A stretch of DNA of 64,000 bases, from the NCBI GenBank assembly GCA_016872605.1, contig VGZI01000003.1, positions 45,329 to 109,328 of the forward strand, given 5' to 3'. The stretch is from Planctomycetota bacterium. GTDB taxonomy: Bacteria; Planctomycetota; Planctomycetia; Gemmatales; Gemmataceae. Under the pieces are notes generated by a model, which saw only the letters and a list, made by a program, of their open reading frames with translations, searched no databases and had not been told where the DNA came from. The stretch's first letter is position 1, and every line of letters begins with the position of its first letter. Both the position numbers and the translations under genes were made by a program. Shown piece by piece: positions 9,387-19,118 of the stretch.

Positions 9387-10715
9387 TCAGATCGACCCGC
9401 GGCGAAGCTTGGCGGCTTTTTGTTCGTCCGCCTCGGCGGCCTTGTCGTTGCCGAGTTGGCGGTGCAACTCCGCGCGGAAATCGTAGATGCGCGGCTCGTC
9501 GGGACGCTGGCGGATGGCGGCGTCGAAGTCGGCCAGGGCCTTCTCCGGCAACTCTTTCTCGCTGTAGGCCAAGCCGCGCCACAAGAGGCCTTGCCAATTC
9601 CTCGGATCGAGCTTCAACCCAGCCTCGAGGTCTACCAGCGCCTTGTCTAGAATCTTCGGATCGTCCTTTTCCCAGTAATCGAAGATGTGCCACTGCCCGC
9701 GCAAGATCAAGGCGATCGGCTCTTGCGTATCGAGTGCGACAGCTTTGTCGATATCGCGTTTGATGGCCTGGAAGGACGGCTTGGTGGGATCAGCCCCTTT
9801 TCGACATTGGGCATTGGCGCGAAACAGATACCCGCGCGCCTCCTTCGGATCGAGGGCGATTGCCTTGGCCGCATCGGCGACGGCCTTCGCGAAATCGCCG
9901 CGCTCCGTGTGAGCGTTACTCCGCAACAGAAAAGCCTCGACCTCTTTGGGATCGTGCTGAATGACCTTGTCGCAGTCGGCAATCACGTCGAGATAATCGC
10001 GGTTGTTGGTGTTGATCAGCGCGCGAACGAGCCGGCAACTTTTGTCCTTGGGATCGAGCGTGATGGCCCTGGCCGCGTCTGCCAGCGCCTTGTGCGACTC
10101 CCCGCGCTGCATGTGCAGCATCGCCCGCGTTCCGTAAAGCCAGGGGTCGTTCGGATCGATGCGCAGCGCTCGGTCAAGGTCGGCAAAGGCGCGGTCGAGA
10201 TCGTTGCGCTCGGAATAGGTGATCGCCCGGTTGCCCAAGACGCCGACATGCTTGGGATCGAGCTCGAGTGCCTTGGCGAAGTGGGCATACGCCTTGTCGT
10301 AGTCCTTCTTTTCGCCGAACGAGCTGCCCAGATTGAAGTGCGCCTCGGCGTTCTTGGGATCGAGCGCGAGCGCACTTCGGCAATCGGCAATGGCCTTGTC
10401 GAAGTCACGTTTGCCCCGGCGAAGGGCGCGAGCGCGGTGCACGTAGGCGCTGATCTCCTTCGAGTCGAGCGCGATCGCCTTGGTGCAGTCGGCGATGGCC
10501 TTATCGAAGTCCCCCTTCTTCTCATGCGCGAAGCCGCGATACGAATACGCTCGCGCGTCATTGGCGTTGGCGGCAATGACCTTGTCGAAGCACGCGATAG
10601 CTCGATCGAACTCCTTCCGCGCAAGCGCATCCTTGCCCTCGGTGAAATTCGTGCCGCCTCCGTGGGTCAGACCTGCGGCGATATGAATTGCAACCAACGA
10701 AATCGTGAACCGCAT
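9387..10715 (-). CDS. TPR-repeat protein, secreted
   Basis: More than ten TPR units (e.g. DFDKAIADCTKAIALDSKEISAYVHRARA); start set at MRFTISLVAIHIAAG signal peptide. Confidence 0.9.
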   Translation of the reverse strand: MRFTISLVAIHIAAGLTHGGGTNFTEGKDALARKEFDRAIACFDKVIAANANDARAYSYRGFAHEKKGDFDKAIADCTKAIALDSKEISAYVHRARALRRGKRDFDKAIADCRSALALDPKNAEAHFNLGSSFGEKKDYDKAYAHFAKALELDPKHVGVLGNRAITYSERNDLDRAFADLDRALRIDPNDPWLYGTRAMLHMQRGESHKALADAARAITLDPKDKSCRLVRALINTNNRDYLDVIADCDKVIQHDPKEVEAFLLRSNAHTERGDFAKAVADAAKAIALDPKEARGYLFRANAQCRKGADPTKPSFQAIKRDIDKAVALDTQEPIALILRGQWHIFDYWEKDDPKILDKALVDLEAGLKLDPRNWQGLLWRGLAYSEKELPEKALADFDAAIRQRPDEPRIYDFRAELHRQLGNDKAAEADEQKAAKLRRGSI

Positions 10716-10875
10716 AATGGGACTCCTTTCCCAGGGCGTCGTGAGGCATCGTAACAAATCGTTGCTCCCGGCGTAAAGGCCGAGTCCCTGCACGCCGGGC
10801 GGTGAACGGACGTCTTCGTTCCACCGTCTTCATAAGATGATCATTCGCCCTTGGCGCAGGAGATGGAGGATTTCC

Positions 10876-11754
10876 ATGAGTTTCTCTACTTGCAAACCGA
10901 TTGCTTGCTTGATTTTGGCATTCGCCAGCGCCGGGCATGTGCAGGCCCAAGAAAAAACGATCCGCCTCGGCATGGCAAAGACGTTTGTCGCCGAAAGGCC
11001 AAAGGGATTCATCGACATCGCCACCGGTGAATTCAAAGACGTGCTCAAGAAAACGACGGGGCTGAACGGCAACCTCGATTCCAAGAACGATGCCATTGAG
11101 GTCGCCGACAAGCTCGCCAAAAAGCAGGTCGACTTCGGCATTTTTCACGCCCACGAGTTCGCCTGGGCGCAGAAGAAACACCCCGGCCTCGAAGCTTTGC
11201 TGCTCGCACCGGGGAAGTATCGTCTGGAACGCGCGTACCTCATCGTGCACAAAACCGACGCCGCCAAGGGAATCGGCGATTTGGCAGGCAAAAAGCTTGA
11301 CGTCGCTGAAGGAACCAGCGAGCCGTGCCGACTTTTTCTGAACAAGTTGTGCCAGGACCAGGCCAAGAAGGCGCCGATGGCGTTTTTCGCCGCCGTCGCG
11401 AAGTCCGAGTCGCCGAAGGATGCACTCGATGAAGTGGCGCGCGGCAATGTGCAAGCCACGGTCGTTGATCGGACCGTGCTCGAATTTTACCGTGAGGTCC
11501 GGGGCCCGGTGTTCGACAAGAACCTGCGCATCCTCGCCGAGTCGCCGTCATTCCCCCCTGCCGTGATCGCTTGGCAGAAAGGCGGCGTCGACGATGCCAC
11601 GCTGAGCCAATTCCGCGACGGCCTGCTCAAGGCTCACACCATAGCCGACGGTCGCGACATGATGAAGACGTGGAACATCGAGATGTTCGAGACTCCGGCC
11701 AAGGAGTACACAGGTCAACTGACGGAACTTCTCAAGGCGTTTCCATCGCCATGA
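10876..11754 (+). CDS. PhnD-like phosphate/phosphonate ABC transporter substrate-binding protein
   Basis: Signal peptide; KKQVDFGIFHAHEFAW; DLAGKKLDVAEGTSEPCRLF; VDRTVLEFY. Confidence 0.75.
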   Translation: MSFSTCKPIACLILAFASAGHVQAQEKTIRLGMAKTFVAERPKGFIDIATGEFKDVLKKTTGLNGNLDSKNDAIEVADKLAKKQVDFGIFHAHEFAWAQKKHPGLEALLLAPGKYRLERAYLIVHKTDAAKGIGDLAGKKLDVAEGTSEPCRLFLNKLCQDQAKKAPMAFFAAVAKSESPKDALDEVARGNVQATVVDRTVLEFYREVRGPVFDKNLRILAESPSFPPAVIAWQKGGVDDATLSQFRDGLLKAHTIADGRDMMKTWNIEMFETPAKEYTGQLTELLKAFPSP

Positions 11755-11820
11755 GTGAGTGCGAATCTTCTAATTTGACAGCGCACTATCACGCGGAAAC
11801 ATTGGCGACGTTGGGCTCAT

Positions 11821-11953
11821 AGCCGCGGAGCGGCGTAAGCCAGTAGCCAGGCTCGCAAGACCCTGGACCTGGCCGATCACGACACAAGCCGCGCAGCGGC
11901 GAAAGCCTTCCCAGGATCTCACGACCCTGGCTATTGGTTTCCGTCGCTCCGCG
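11821..11953. repeat. Pair of direct repeat units between convergent genes
   Basis: agccgcggagcggcgtaagccagtagccaggctcgcaagaccctgg (11821-11866) and agccgcgcagcggcgaaagccttcccaggatctcacgaccctgg (11887-11930). Confidence 0.6.
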
Positions 11954-11982
11954 ACTCTACCATGGTGCGCTGTCGAACGAAT

Positions 11983-13951
11983 TCACCGCGCGGGCTGCCT
12001 GTCGGCGGCAGGCGCCTTGGCAAGCCGAACATTCTCGAAACTGACGTAAACTGCGATTTTTCCGGCGTCCGGTCCGACGCCGTAGCGGCATTGCACTTGG
12101 TGAATCGTCCCCGTGAATGCGATCGGCGCGCCAACCTTCGGCAATGAAGCACGGTCTTGGTCCACGCCAGCAACGGGCAGGCCGAAGCGGAAATCGGTCC
12201 GTCGGAGGACGAAAAGCGAGGTTTTGCGAGACAGCTCCACATGCTTGGGCATTCCGCCCGAAATGGCCAGTTCCACTTCAAGGTTGTCGAAGCCAAAGCC
12301 CTTTTGAACAGCGATCACTTTCGCGGGCCAGGAGATCACGCCTTTGAAGGTTTCGTTGAACCTGGCTTGAACCGTTCCATCCGGCGGTGCTTTGTCGATG
12401 AGGAATTGCCGGCCCTCCACGTTCACCATCTGATGTTCTCGCGATTTCAGTTCGGTCTCGGTTGGAATGGTCGAATGCGTGGCGAGTTGGACGGCGGTGT
12501 TTGCGAAGTCGTCCGAATCGGTTTGCCAGGCTTTGGGGCTTTTCATGAATGCCAGGATCTGATTGGCCATCTCCATTTCTTGATTGGCCAGCCAAAAGTT
12601 TTGATCAGCGCGCCAGGCCTTGCAACTCAGGTCCAGTGCATCGTGGCGGGCATCCAAGAAACGCATGAACAAGTTCCAGTCTGGAATCGCCGTCTGGAAG
12701 TCCCGAGGCACGCTCGAGTGCGTGTCGAACTGTTTTCGGACGGTTCGCCATGGTTCCAGGCACTCGCGCTCGATTCGTTCCGCGGCATCCGCCGGCGTCA
12801 ACGCCTGGGCGTCGCGCTGCTCCTTGATGGAGTTGTACCTTTCGCGGATCCATTGCTCGGCGTCGGCCAAATGTAAGAAGGCGAGGCCGAAATCCGCATC
12901 CTCGCGCGACGAACTCGGCAAGCAAAGAACGGCGGCAGCGATCGCAAGACAGCCGACGAAAGCCACGCATGATGTTCGCGCGACCTGGCTAATTCGAGTC
13001 CATGGCCCCGCCCCAAGGCCGAGAATCACGCCGCACAGAAAGCCGGTTGCCAGACCTCCGAAATGGCAGGCATGATCGATGTTCGGAACGAACCAGGCGA
13101 TGGCAAGATTGAGTAACAGAACACCGATGACGTCGGTTCGAATTCGGCGAAACACGGTCGCGCCGAGCGCGGCGCGTTGCAACCATGCCAGCGCCATCAA
13201 CCCGCCGAAGACGCCAAAGATGGCGCCGGACGCGCCAAAGCCGCCACCATTCACCGCCGGTCGTGGGCGGACCGAAGTTCGCGCCCCACCGCACCATGTC
13301 AGTGAGCCACGGCGTGTGAAGGGAAACTCCACAGAAGAACATCACGTTGAAAACCGCGAACGTGATGAAAACCAGGAAGTGGGTCATCCCGGTTCGTGGA
13401 TTGAGGGCCAGGACGTTTCGATAAAACTGCTCGATTCGGCCAATCGGTTCGTCATCCGGCGGCCCCGTCAGACCGAGGGCCCCGCGAAGCTCTTCGATCT
13501 GATCGACGCTGAAATTCTCCAAGAAAAAATGAGCACCGCAAGACTGGTGGTAATCCAACGGCGTCGTCGGATCGCCCACTTGCACCCGGTTTACATCGTG
13601 AAAAACAATACGCAGCCAGTGACCGTCGAAATCAACCCGCTTGACGTTTGATCGGCTCGTGAAAAGGCTCCACAATTTGCTGCCGCTCTCGAAGACGGTG
13701 AGCTGGTCGCCTGCAACCTCAAGGCACGCTGGGTAAAGCGCTCGGACGACCGCTCCCCACGCCATGAGGAGTCCCACCGGAATCAATAAAAACCGCCAGC
13801 TCGATTCCCATCCAGGCGGTGGAATCAAACTCAGCGTGCTCGTGAGGAGAACGATCAAGATGGCGTTGGCATAGTGCTCAACGACGGCTCCACGGACTTC
13901 CACGCGCGGGACCTCGTCCGGCGTTTTCACGTCGATCGCAAATTGGCTCAT
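11983..13951 (-). pseudogene. Rhomboid-family intramembrane serine protease with internal deletion and frameshift
   Basis: ORF 12989..13951 gives N-terminal part to WGANFGPPTTGGEWWRL; ORF 11983..13332 gives NGGGFGASGAIFGVFGGLMAL...DHACHFGGLATGF. The segment expected between WWRL and GASG (TM2 with HxxxN) is absent. Confidence 0.75.
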
Positions 13952-14118
13952 GGATGCGTCTCGCCATTACGGTAGCAGCGCCTACTCTTTTGCCGCACAA
14001 TCGGTCATTACTTTCTACGTCATGCCTTAACAGGCTCCCAGCCACGTCAAAGAGAAAAAACGACCGAATCCGCCCGTCGTCACAGCCACGGCGTGTCATT
14101 TCCGCACATCGGCGGCCG

Positions 14119-14274
14119 GGTGCACGACATGGTCTGCGTGGCCTGGTGCGGGAGGGCGAGGCTCCTGCCGAGCCGGAAGCGACGGGATACTCGTCCGAAA
14201 TCGAGTATTTCGCGGGCTCGCGGCTCGGCAGGAGCCTCGCCCTCCCGTGCCGTTTGCAAACCATGTCGTGCACC
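14119..14274. repeat. 156-bp dispersed palindromic element, copy 2
   Basis: Termini ggtgcacgacatggt / accatgtcgtgcacc; perfect 25-bp arms 14150-14174 and 14222-14246 identical to copy 1. Confidence 0.9.
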
Positions 14275-14424
14275 CTCGGCGGCCTTCGGTCCGTGCTTGG
14301 GATTGACTGAAAACGACGCAGATCCCACGACTCCTGGCGAATCGTGTTTGGTCCATTATTTGCGATTGTCACGCCGACGCGACGCACTGGGCTTCGCTCC
14401 GAGTTTTCTGTCTGAGGAAATGTC

Positions 14425-14595
14425 ATGGCTACTGTCACTGACCGAACGACCGACACATCATTTTCCGATGAAGAATTGGACCATCTGCACTCCGATGATC
14501 TGCATGCCGCGAGCCTCGTCGTCGGCTTGATGACCGGCGTGTTCACGATCGGACTGCTCATGTATGCGGCTATCTGCGTGATTGCGATGATGTAG
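14425..14595 (+). CDS. Small single-pass membrane protein (56 aa), absent from ORF track
   Basis: MATVTDRTTDTSFSDEELDHLHSDDLHAASLVVGLMTGVFTIGLLMYAAICVIAMM; acidic N-terminus plus one TM segment. Confidence 0.55.
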   Translation: MATVTDRTTDTSFSDEELDHLHSDDLHAASLVVGLMTGVFTIGLLMYAAICVIAMM

Positions 14596-14661
14596 AGAGG
14601 CACAGCGAGGAGCGGCTAAACGACGAGCGGCTTGCTGGGCTTGCTGTAGCTATGAAAGAGA

Positions 14662-14686
14662 TGGGGCACGTTGGAAACGTGCCCCA
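14662..14686. terminator. Perfect hairpin tggggcacgtt-gga-aacgtgcccca between convergent genes
   Basis: 11-bp perfect arms, 3-nt loop; family also at 26683-26739. Confidence 0.55.
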
Positions 14687-14703
14687 CGAAACCGATAGCC
14701 CAC

Positions 14704-15858
14704 TTAGCTATGCTTGGCGCGCGGCAGCCAGTAGATGCCTGCTAATGCAGCCTGTTCGGGCATCTCGCGCGTCGGCAGTACGAAGACTTTGGCGCCGTGG
14801 GTTGCGGCATGAATCGCCGCCAGGTTGGCCAAATCCTCGTCGCCGTTCGCGGCATGGGGATGAACGGTCACTTCGTTGCTGGCAGGATTCCATTCGCCCC
14901 AGGTCTCACGATCGCCGGCGACCATCAGGGCCTCGAGCCGGCCTTCGCATGCCGCTCGCACCGTTTCAACTGGCTCATGACAGGTGCGCCCGGTTCCCGC
15001 CAGCGCTACAAACTGGCCGCGCACCGCATGCAGCGGCTGCTCGAAGCGATCCGCAACGACCTTCCACGCTCGCTCATGCAGCTCGCGCATCGTCCAGCGC
15101 TCAGGATTGCCCGGAATCCCGTGGTCCATCAGATTCGGATAATGGTTCGCTTTGCGATAGATCGGCCAAAGGTACTCGACGCCCGCCAGAATCAACGGCG
15201 CTTTTTCGGGCAAATAGTCGCGCAGGCCTCGATCGATCCGCTGGAAATAAACCAAGAGATCGTCCTTGGCCGTATCGATGCCCACGCCCTGCCCGTGATA
15301 AATCGTGGCCCAGTGCCCACCGATGTTGTGGGAATGAAACTCCAGCGGTTCATCGCGATCGTGCAGCCGAAGCGCCTCGGCAAGGCTGGTCGGCATGGTC
15401 TTCAGCTCGACTTCCCGCAGTGCGCCGGCATCGCCTTCCCACAGGTGAATCCGCTTCGGGCTCAGACCGAGCACGAAAAACTTCGCTTCCCGGTCCAGCA
15501 GGCTCAACAGCGGCTTGACGAAAAACCGTTCCCCCACAATCACGCGCGGAGCAATCGGTTTGCGAAGCCGATACCAGCGCATCGCGCTCGGCGTCATGAA
15601 GACGGCCAAGCCTTCACTGGTGCCTCGCCAGAACTCGAGATCGTTGTACAAATGCTTGGCGGGCCGAAACATCTTCTTGACCCCGTCTTCGTTCAGCCCC
15701 TTCTTGACGACGATCTCTTCCGCCTCGGCAATCAGGTTCTTGAACTGAATCGGATCCTGCTCGGCGCCTCCCGGCCGCGTCGGCTGGTAAAGCGACACAC
15801 ACGGCCTTCCGGAGAGAGCCAATAGCAACTTGAGGTCTTTGGCGGTGAAGGTATTCAT
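14704..15858 (-). CDS. baeRF-type (bacterial eRF1-like) domain protein
   Basis: N-terminal LLALSGRPCVSLYQPTRPGG, FFVKPLLSLLDREAKFFVLGLSPKRIHLWEGD; C-terminal GAKVFVLPTREMPEQAALAGIYW. Confidence 0.6.
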   Translation of the reverse strand: MNTFTAKDLKLLLALSGRPCVSLYQPTRPGGAEQDPIQFKNLIAEAEEIVVKKGLNEDGVKKMFRPAKHLYNDLEFWRGTSEGLAVFMTPSAMRWYRLRKPIAPRVIVGERFFVKPLLSLLDREAKFFVLGLSPKRIHLWEGDAGALREVELKTMPTSLAEALRLHDRDEPLEFHSHNIGGHWATIYHGQGVGIDTAKDDLLVYFQRIDRGLRDYLPEKAPLILAGVEYLWPIYRKANHYPNLMDHGIPGNPERWTMRELHERAWKVVADRFEQPLHAVRGQFVALAGTGRTCHEPVETVRAACEGRLEALMVAGDRETWGEWNPASNEVTVHPHAANGDEDLANLAAIHAATHGAKVFVLPTREMPEQAALAGIYWLPRAKHS

Positions 15859-15875
15859 ATGCAGCTCCTTTCCAG

Positions 15876-15978
15876 AGATCAGGCGTCAGGGGGCAGGGAT
15901 CAGGAATCCGGTGTCACTGTCAGGGATGATTTAAGGGCCTGACTTCTGACTCCTGACTCCTGGTCCCTGACTCCTGAC
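15876..15978. repeat. Low-complexity CTGACTC/CAGGGATCAGG spacer
   Basis: ctgacttctgactcctgactcctggtccctgactcctgactca plus an opposite-orientation atcaggcgtcagggggcagggatcagg. Confidence 0.65.
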
Positions 15979-16458
15979 TCACAGCATCGCCGTCTCGGGC
16001 ATCTCTTCCGCGGGCGTCATCGTGCTCACGTCCACGGCTGCTCGAACGGTGAGCACCGGGCACGGCGCTCGACGGAGAACCTCCTCGGCGAAGCTGCCCA
16101 TCACAAAGCGCGTCAGTCCGGTTCGACCCGAGGTACCCATCACGACCAGGTCGGCGTTAGTTTCCTCCGCGGTCTCACTGATCACCGTGGATGGGTCGCC
16201 TTCGAGCAAGCGATACTCGATGGTCACACGCGGCGATGGCGAGCGGAGGGCCTGCAACCGCTTCATCGCTTCCCCTTTGTCCTCCTCCGGACCGACGTAC
16301 GCGCCGGCTTCGCTGAACGCGACCGCCTGCGGCTCCACGACGTGCACCGCGATAATCCGTGCATGATAGTCTCGCGCAAGCGCGCCCGCGACTTCGAAGG
16401 CAACCTTCGACGCCGGCGAAAAATCCGTGGCGAACACAATCGTCTTGAATGGCAACAT
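15979..16458 (-). CDS. Universal stress protein (UspA family)
   Basis: TIVFATDFSPASKVAFEVAGALA; ADLVVMGTSGRTGLTRFVMGSFAEEVLRRAPCPVLTVR. Confidence 0.93.
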   Translation of the reverse strand: MLPFKTIVFATDFSPASKVAFEVAGALARDYHARIIAVHVVEPQAVAFSEAGAYVGPEEDKGEAMKRLQALRSPSPRVTIEYRLLEGDPSTVISETAEETNADLVVMGTSGRTGLTRFVMGSFAEEVLRRAPCPVLTVRAAVDVSTMTPAEEMPETAML

Positions 16459-16807
16459 GGTTTGGCCCTCCATTAAGATTTCAACTTTTTCCAATCGCAA
16501 ACATGATGCCAATCAGAATTGCCGATCGTTGTTGCAAATCACCGCCGTTTTGGAGTCGAAATTACCTAATCACGCCTCTGGCGCTGGGCGAGCAAGGCAC
16601 ACCCTTGTGCGGATCAGCCCGTTTTTCGCGCCGCCCCGACACGAATCTGCGTAATTTCTTCCGATTCTGAGGCACAAATGCTGGTAGGACAGGTGTGCGG
16701 ATTACGCAGCTATCCAAGGTGCGAGGCAAGGTACGCCCGATACTCTGGAATACACCACGGCGCCGCCACCTCTGCGTTCCAATGGGTTAGCATGGACGGA
16801 GCTTCAC

Positions 16808-17827
16808 ATGGGCAACCGTTTGCTCATCGGCGCGGTCGTTCTCGCATTCGGCATGATAGCGTCGCGTGGATCGGCCGATCCGCCGAGCGACGGACCGTCC
16901 AACCGTGGCGTCCTGCTGCCGCCACAGGCGTTTGATGACACCGCCAAGCGGCCCAACTCGGAACGCGAACGGCACGGCGAGTGGTCCATCAACGGCGGGG
17001 TGTATCTCGTCACTCCGGTTTTCGGGACCAATCCCGCCTTCCTTGTAACCAGTGGGCAGGGCAATGTCTCGCGCCAGGTTGATTTCGATCAACATCTGCA
17101 GGTCGCGCCGTTTCTCGCGCTCGGCTATGTCAGCGAGCGCGGCTGGGGGCTGCGCGGCCGATGTTTTCAGTACGATCACGGCAACTCCATCGACCATGTC
17201 GCGGCGCCTGGCGAGACCGTCACCGGGATCTCCGCGTTCGCTCCGGGTCGTGCGGCGACGGCGGGCACAATTCTCGCTTCCAGCAATCTTGCCGTCAACG
17301 TGCTCGACATCGAAGCGACGTGCAGCATCGACTCGGCCAAGTGGTCACACCTTTTGGGCATCGGTGTGCGCTACGCTCATATGAGCCAGGACTATCGGGC
17401 CACGGTTTTCAACACCAAGACGTTCATCGATCTGACAAGCGGGCACAATCTGAACGGCGTCGGGCCGGCGTTTTCACTCGAGACCAAACGGCGCGTCGGG
17501 GAGTCGGGGTTTGCCATCTACGGTCAGCTTCACGGCGCCGTCCTGTTCGGTCGCGCCAAGGAGATGCAGGCCGCTGTGATCAATGGACTCCCGATGGAGT
17601 TCTCACGTCGTCATACCGATGTGCTACCGGTCGGTGAGCTTGAAGCGGGTCTTGAGTATGAGCGAAATGTCGGACGCGTAAAGGTGTTCGGACAGGCGGG
17701 ATTTCAAGGGCAGGCCTGGTGGGGCGGCGGCAACGCCAGCAACCTCGATCCGGTCGGGTTCTCGTCGGCGGCCAACAACAATTTCGGTTTCGTTGGCGCC
17801 GCCCTGCGCGTCGGCGTGCGCTACTAA
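16808..17827 (+). CDS. BBP7-like outer-membrane beta-barrel protein
   Basis: Signal peptide; LGIGVRYAHMSQDYRA; FGFVGAALRVGVRY C-terminal strand. Confidence 0.7.
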   Translation: MGNRLLIGAVVLAFGMIASRGSADPPSDGPSNRGVLLPPQAFDDTAKRPNSERERHGEWSINGGVYLVTPVFGTNPAFLVTSGQGNVSRQVDFDQHLQVAPFLALGYVSERGWGLRGRCFQYDHGNSIDHVAAPGETVTGISAFAPGRAATAGTILASSNLAVNVLDIEATCSIDSAKWSHLLGIGVRYAHMSQDYRATVFNTKTFIDLTSGHNLNGVGPAFSLETKRRVGESGFAIYGQLHGAVLFGRAKEMQAAVINGLPMEFSRRHTDVLPVGELEAGLEYERNVGRVKVFGQAGFQGQAWWGGGNASNLDPVGFSSAANNNFGFVGAALRVGVRY

Positions 17828-17831
17828 CCGC

Positions 17832-17879
17832 GCTTGCGTTTAGCGTTCGCACGGGGCCATGCGAACGCTAAACGCAAGC
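17832..17879. terminator. Bidirectional terminator-like hairpin
   Basis: gcttgcgtttagcgttcgc-acggggccat-gcgaacgctaaacgcaagc, perfect 19-bp arms between convergent genes. Confidence 0.7.
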
Positions 17880-17885
17880 TGTGAA

Positions 17886-18533
17886 CTACTTCAATTCCTT
17901 AAATCGAATATTGCGGAACACGACCTCCATGGCCGGACCGCCGTGGATTTGAAACGCGATGATTCCTTCGTCGGGAAGTTCCTTGCGGTTCTTGCCTTCG
18001 GACGCCCACTTCTTGTCGAACTCTTGATCGACGGTGGTTTCGCCGTTGAGCTTGATGGTGACGTGTTTGCCGATGCATTTGATGTAGTAATCGTTGAATT
18101 CGCCTTCCTTGAGGACCTTTTTGACGAGCTTGCCGTCGGCCGCCTTCATCATGCCGCCGAAGTTTTCACCGTAGAGGCTGCCCCAGTAAGGTCCACCCAT
18201 GTCGCATTGCGGGCCGGTGACGGCGAACTTGTCCTTGTTATGGATATGGCTGCGAATCTGGATGCCGCTGTTGCCCGACTTCGTTAGCCGAACCTCGAAC
18301 TGCAACTCAAAGTCCTTGTATTTTTTCTTGCTGCACAGAAAGGTGTTGTAGTTGATTCCCTTGGGCGCGGTTGAACCGACGATGGCGCTTTCCTTGACCG
18401 ACCAGAATTGGTCGAGCAAGCCTTCGAAGCCGGCCAGATCTTTGCCGTTGAAGAACGGCTTATCGTCGCCGGCGTGGGCGGATGAAACCGTGAGCATTGC
18501 GCCAATCGCAAGAGTCCAGACTGAATTCTTCAT
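17886..18533 (-). CDS. DUF1080 (3-keto-disaccharide hydrolase) domain protein, secreted
   Basis: MKNSVWTLAIGAMLTVSSAHA leader; FFNGKDLAGFEG; FELQFEVRLTKSGNSGIQIRS; FRNIRFKELK. Confidence 0.88.
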   Translation of the reverse strand: MKNSVWTLAIGAMLTVSSAHAGDDKPFFNGKDLAGFEGLLDQFWSVKESAIVGSTAPKGINYNTFLCSKKKYKDFELQFEVRLTKSGNSGIQIRSHIHNKDKFAVTGPQCDMGGPYWGSLYGENFGGMMKAADGKLVKKVLKEGEFNDYYIKCIGKHVTIKLNGETTVDQEFDKKWASEGKNRKELPDEGIIAFQIHGGPAMEVVFRNIRFKELK

Positions 18534-18560
18534 GATGAAATCCTCTGAAGGTAAATACGC

Positions 18561-18587
18561 GTAGTGCAGGCGGCTCGCCTGCACTAC
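18561..18587. repeat. Perfect hairpin gtagtgcaggc-ggctc-gcctgcactac
   Basis: 11-bp perfect inverted repeat overlapping the nusB stop region. Confidence 0.7.
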
Positions 18588-19018
18588 GGGGCAGGTTGAT
18601 CCTCTTTTTTCGCCGGCTCGGCTTCACGGCGCAATCGATCGAGCACGCCGTTGATGAACGCCGACGAATCGGCCGTGCCGAAGCGCCGCGCCAGTTCGAT
18701 CGCTTCATCGAAAGCGACGGCGGGCGGCGTATCCTTCATGAACAAAAGCTCAAACGCGCCGATACGCAGGATGTTGCGATCGACCGCCGGCATGCGCGAC
18801 AGCTTCCAGTTCTCGGCCGCCGCGGATATTTTTGCATCGATCTCCTGCAAGTTGGCGACTATGCCGTCGAACAGGAGCCAGCAGAAGGTGCGGATGCCCG
18901 TTTCCTTGAGCCGATCAGACGCGAAATGCTCCAGGGCGGCGCGGTCGATCCTCGCGTTCTGCTCGCGCTGATAGAGCAGCTGCAATGCGACCTCACGTCC
19001 TCGCGATCGACGGCTCAT
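18584..19018 (-). CDS. nusB: Transcription antitermination factor NusB
   Basis: GREVALQLLYQRE; VDRNILRIGAFELLF; AFDEAIELARRFGTADSSAFINGVLDRL. Confidence 0.95.
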   Translation of the reverse strand: MSRRSRGREVALQLLYQREQNARIDRAALEHFASDRLKETGIRTFCWLLFDGIVANLQEIDAKISAAAENWKLSRMPAVDRNILRIGAFELLFMKDTPPAVAFDEAIELARRFGTADSSAFINGVLDRLRREAEPAKKEDQPAP

Positions 19019-19074
19019 GCGGAAGTACCAAGGAAACGAGTTCCGAACTCATGTTAGCGAAGAACGAGACCCCT

Positions 19075-19106
19075 GGCGAGCCGAGCTCCGTAAGGAGCCG
19101 GTTGAT
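19075..19106. repeat. GGCGAGCCGAGCyCCG.aGGrGCCGGTTGAT repeat, copy 1
   Basis: ggcgagccgagctccgtaaggagccggttgat; related copies at 55213, 55260 (reverse), 57628 (reverse). Confidence 0.6.
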
Positions 19107-19118
19107 GAAATGCACGCA

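Noticed and set aside
9687-10754. 355-aa plus-strand ORF over the TPR gene
   Set aside because: Periodic sequence is the antisense reflection of the TPR repeats.
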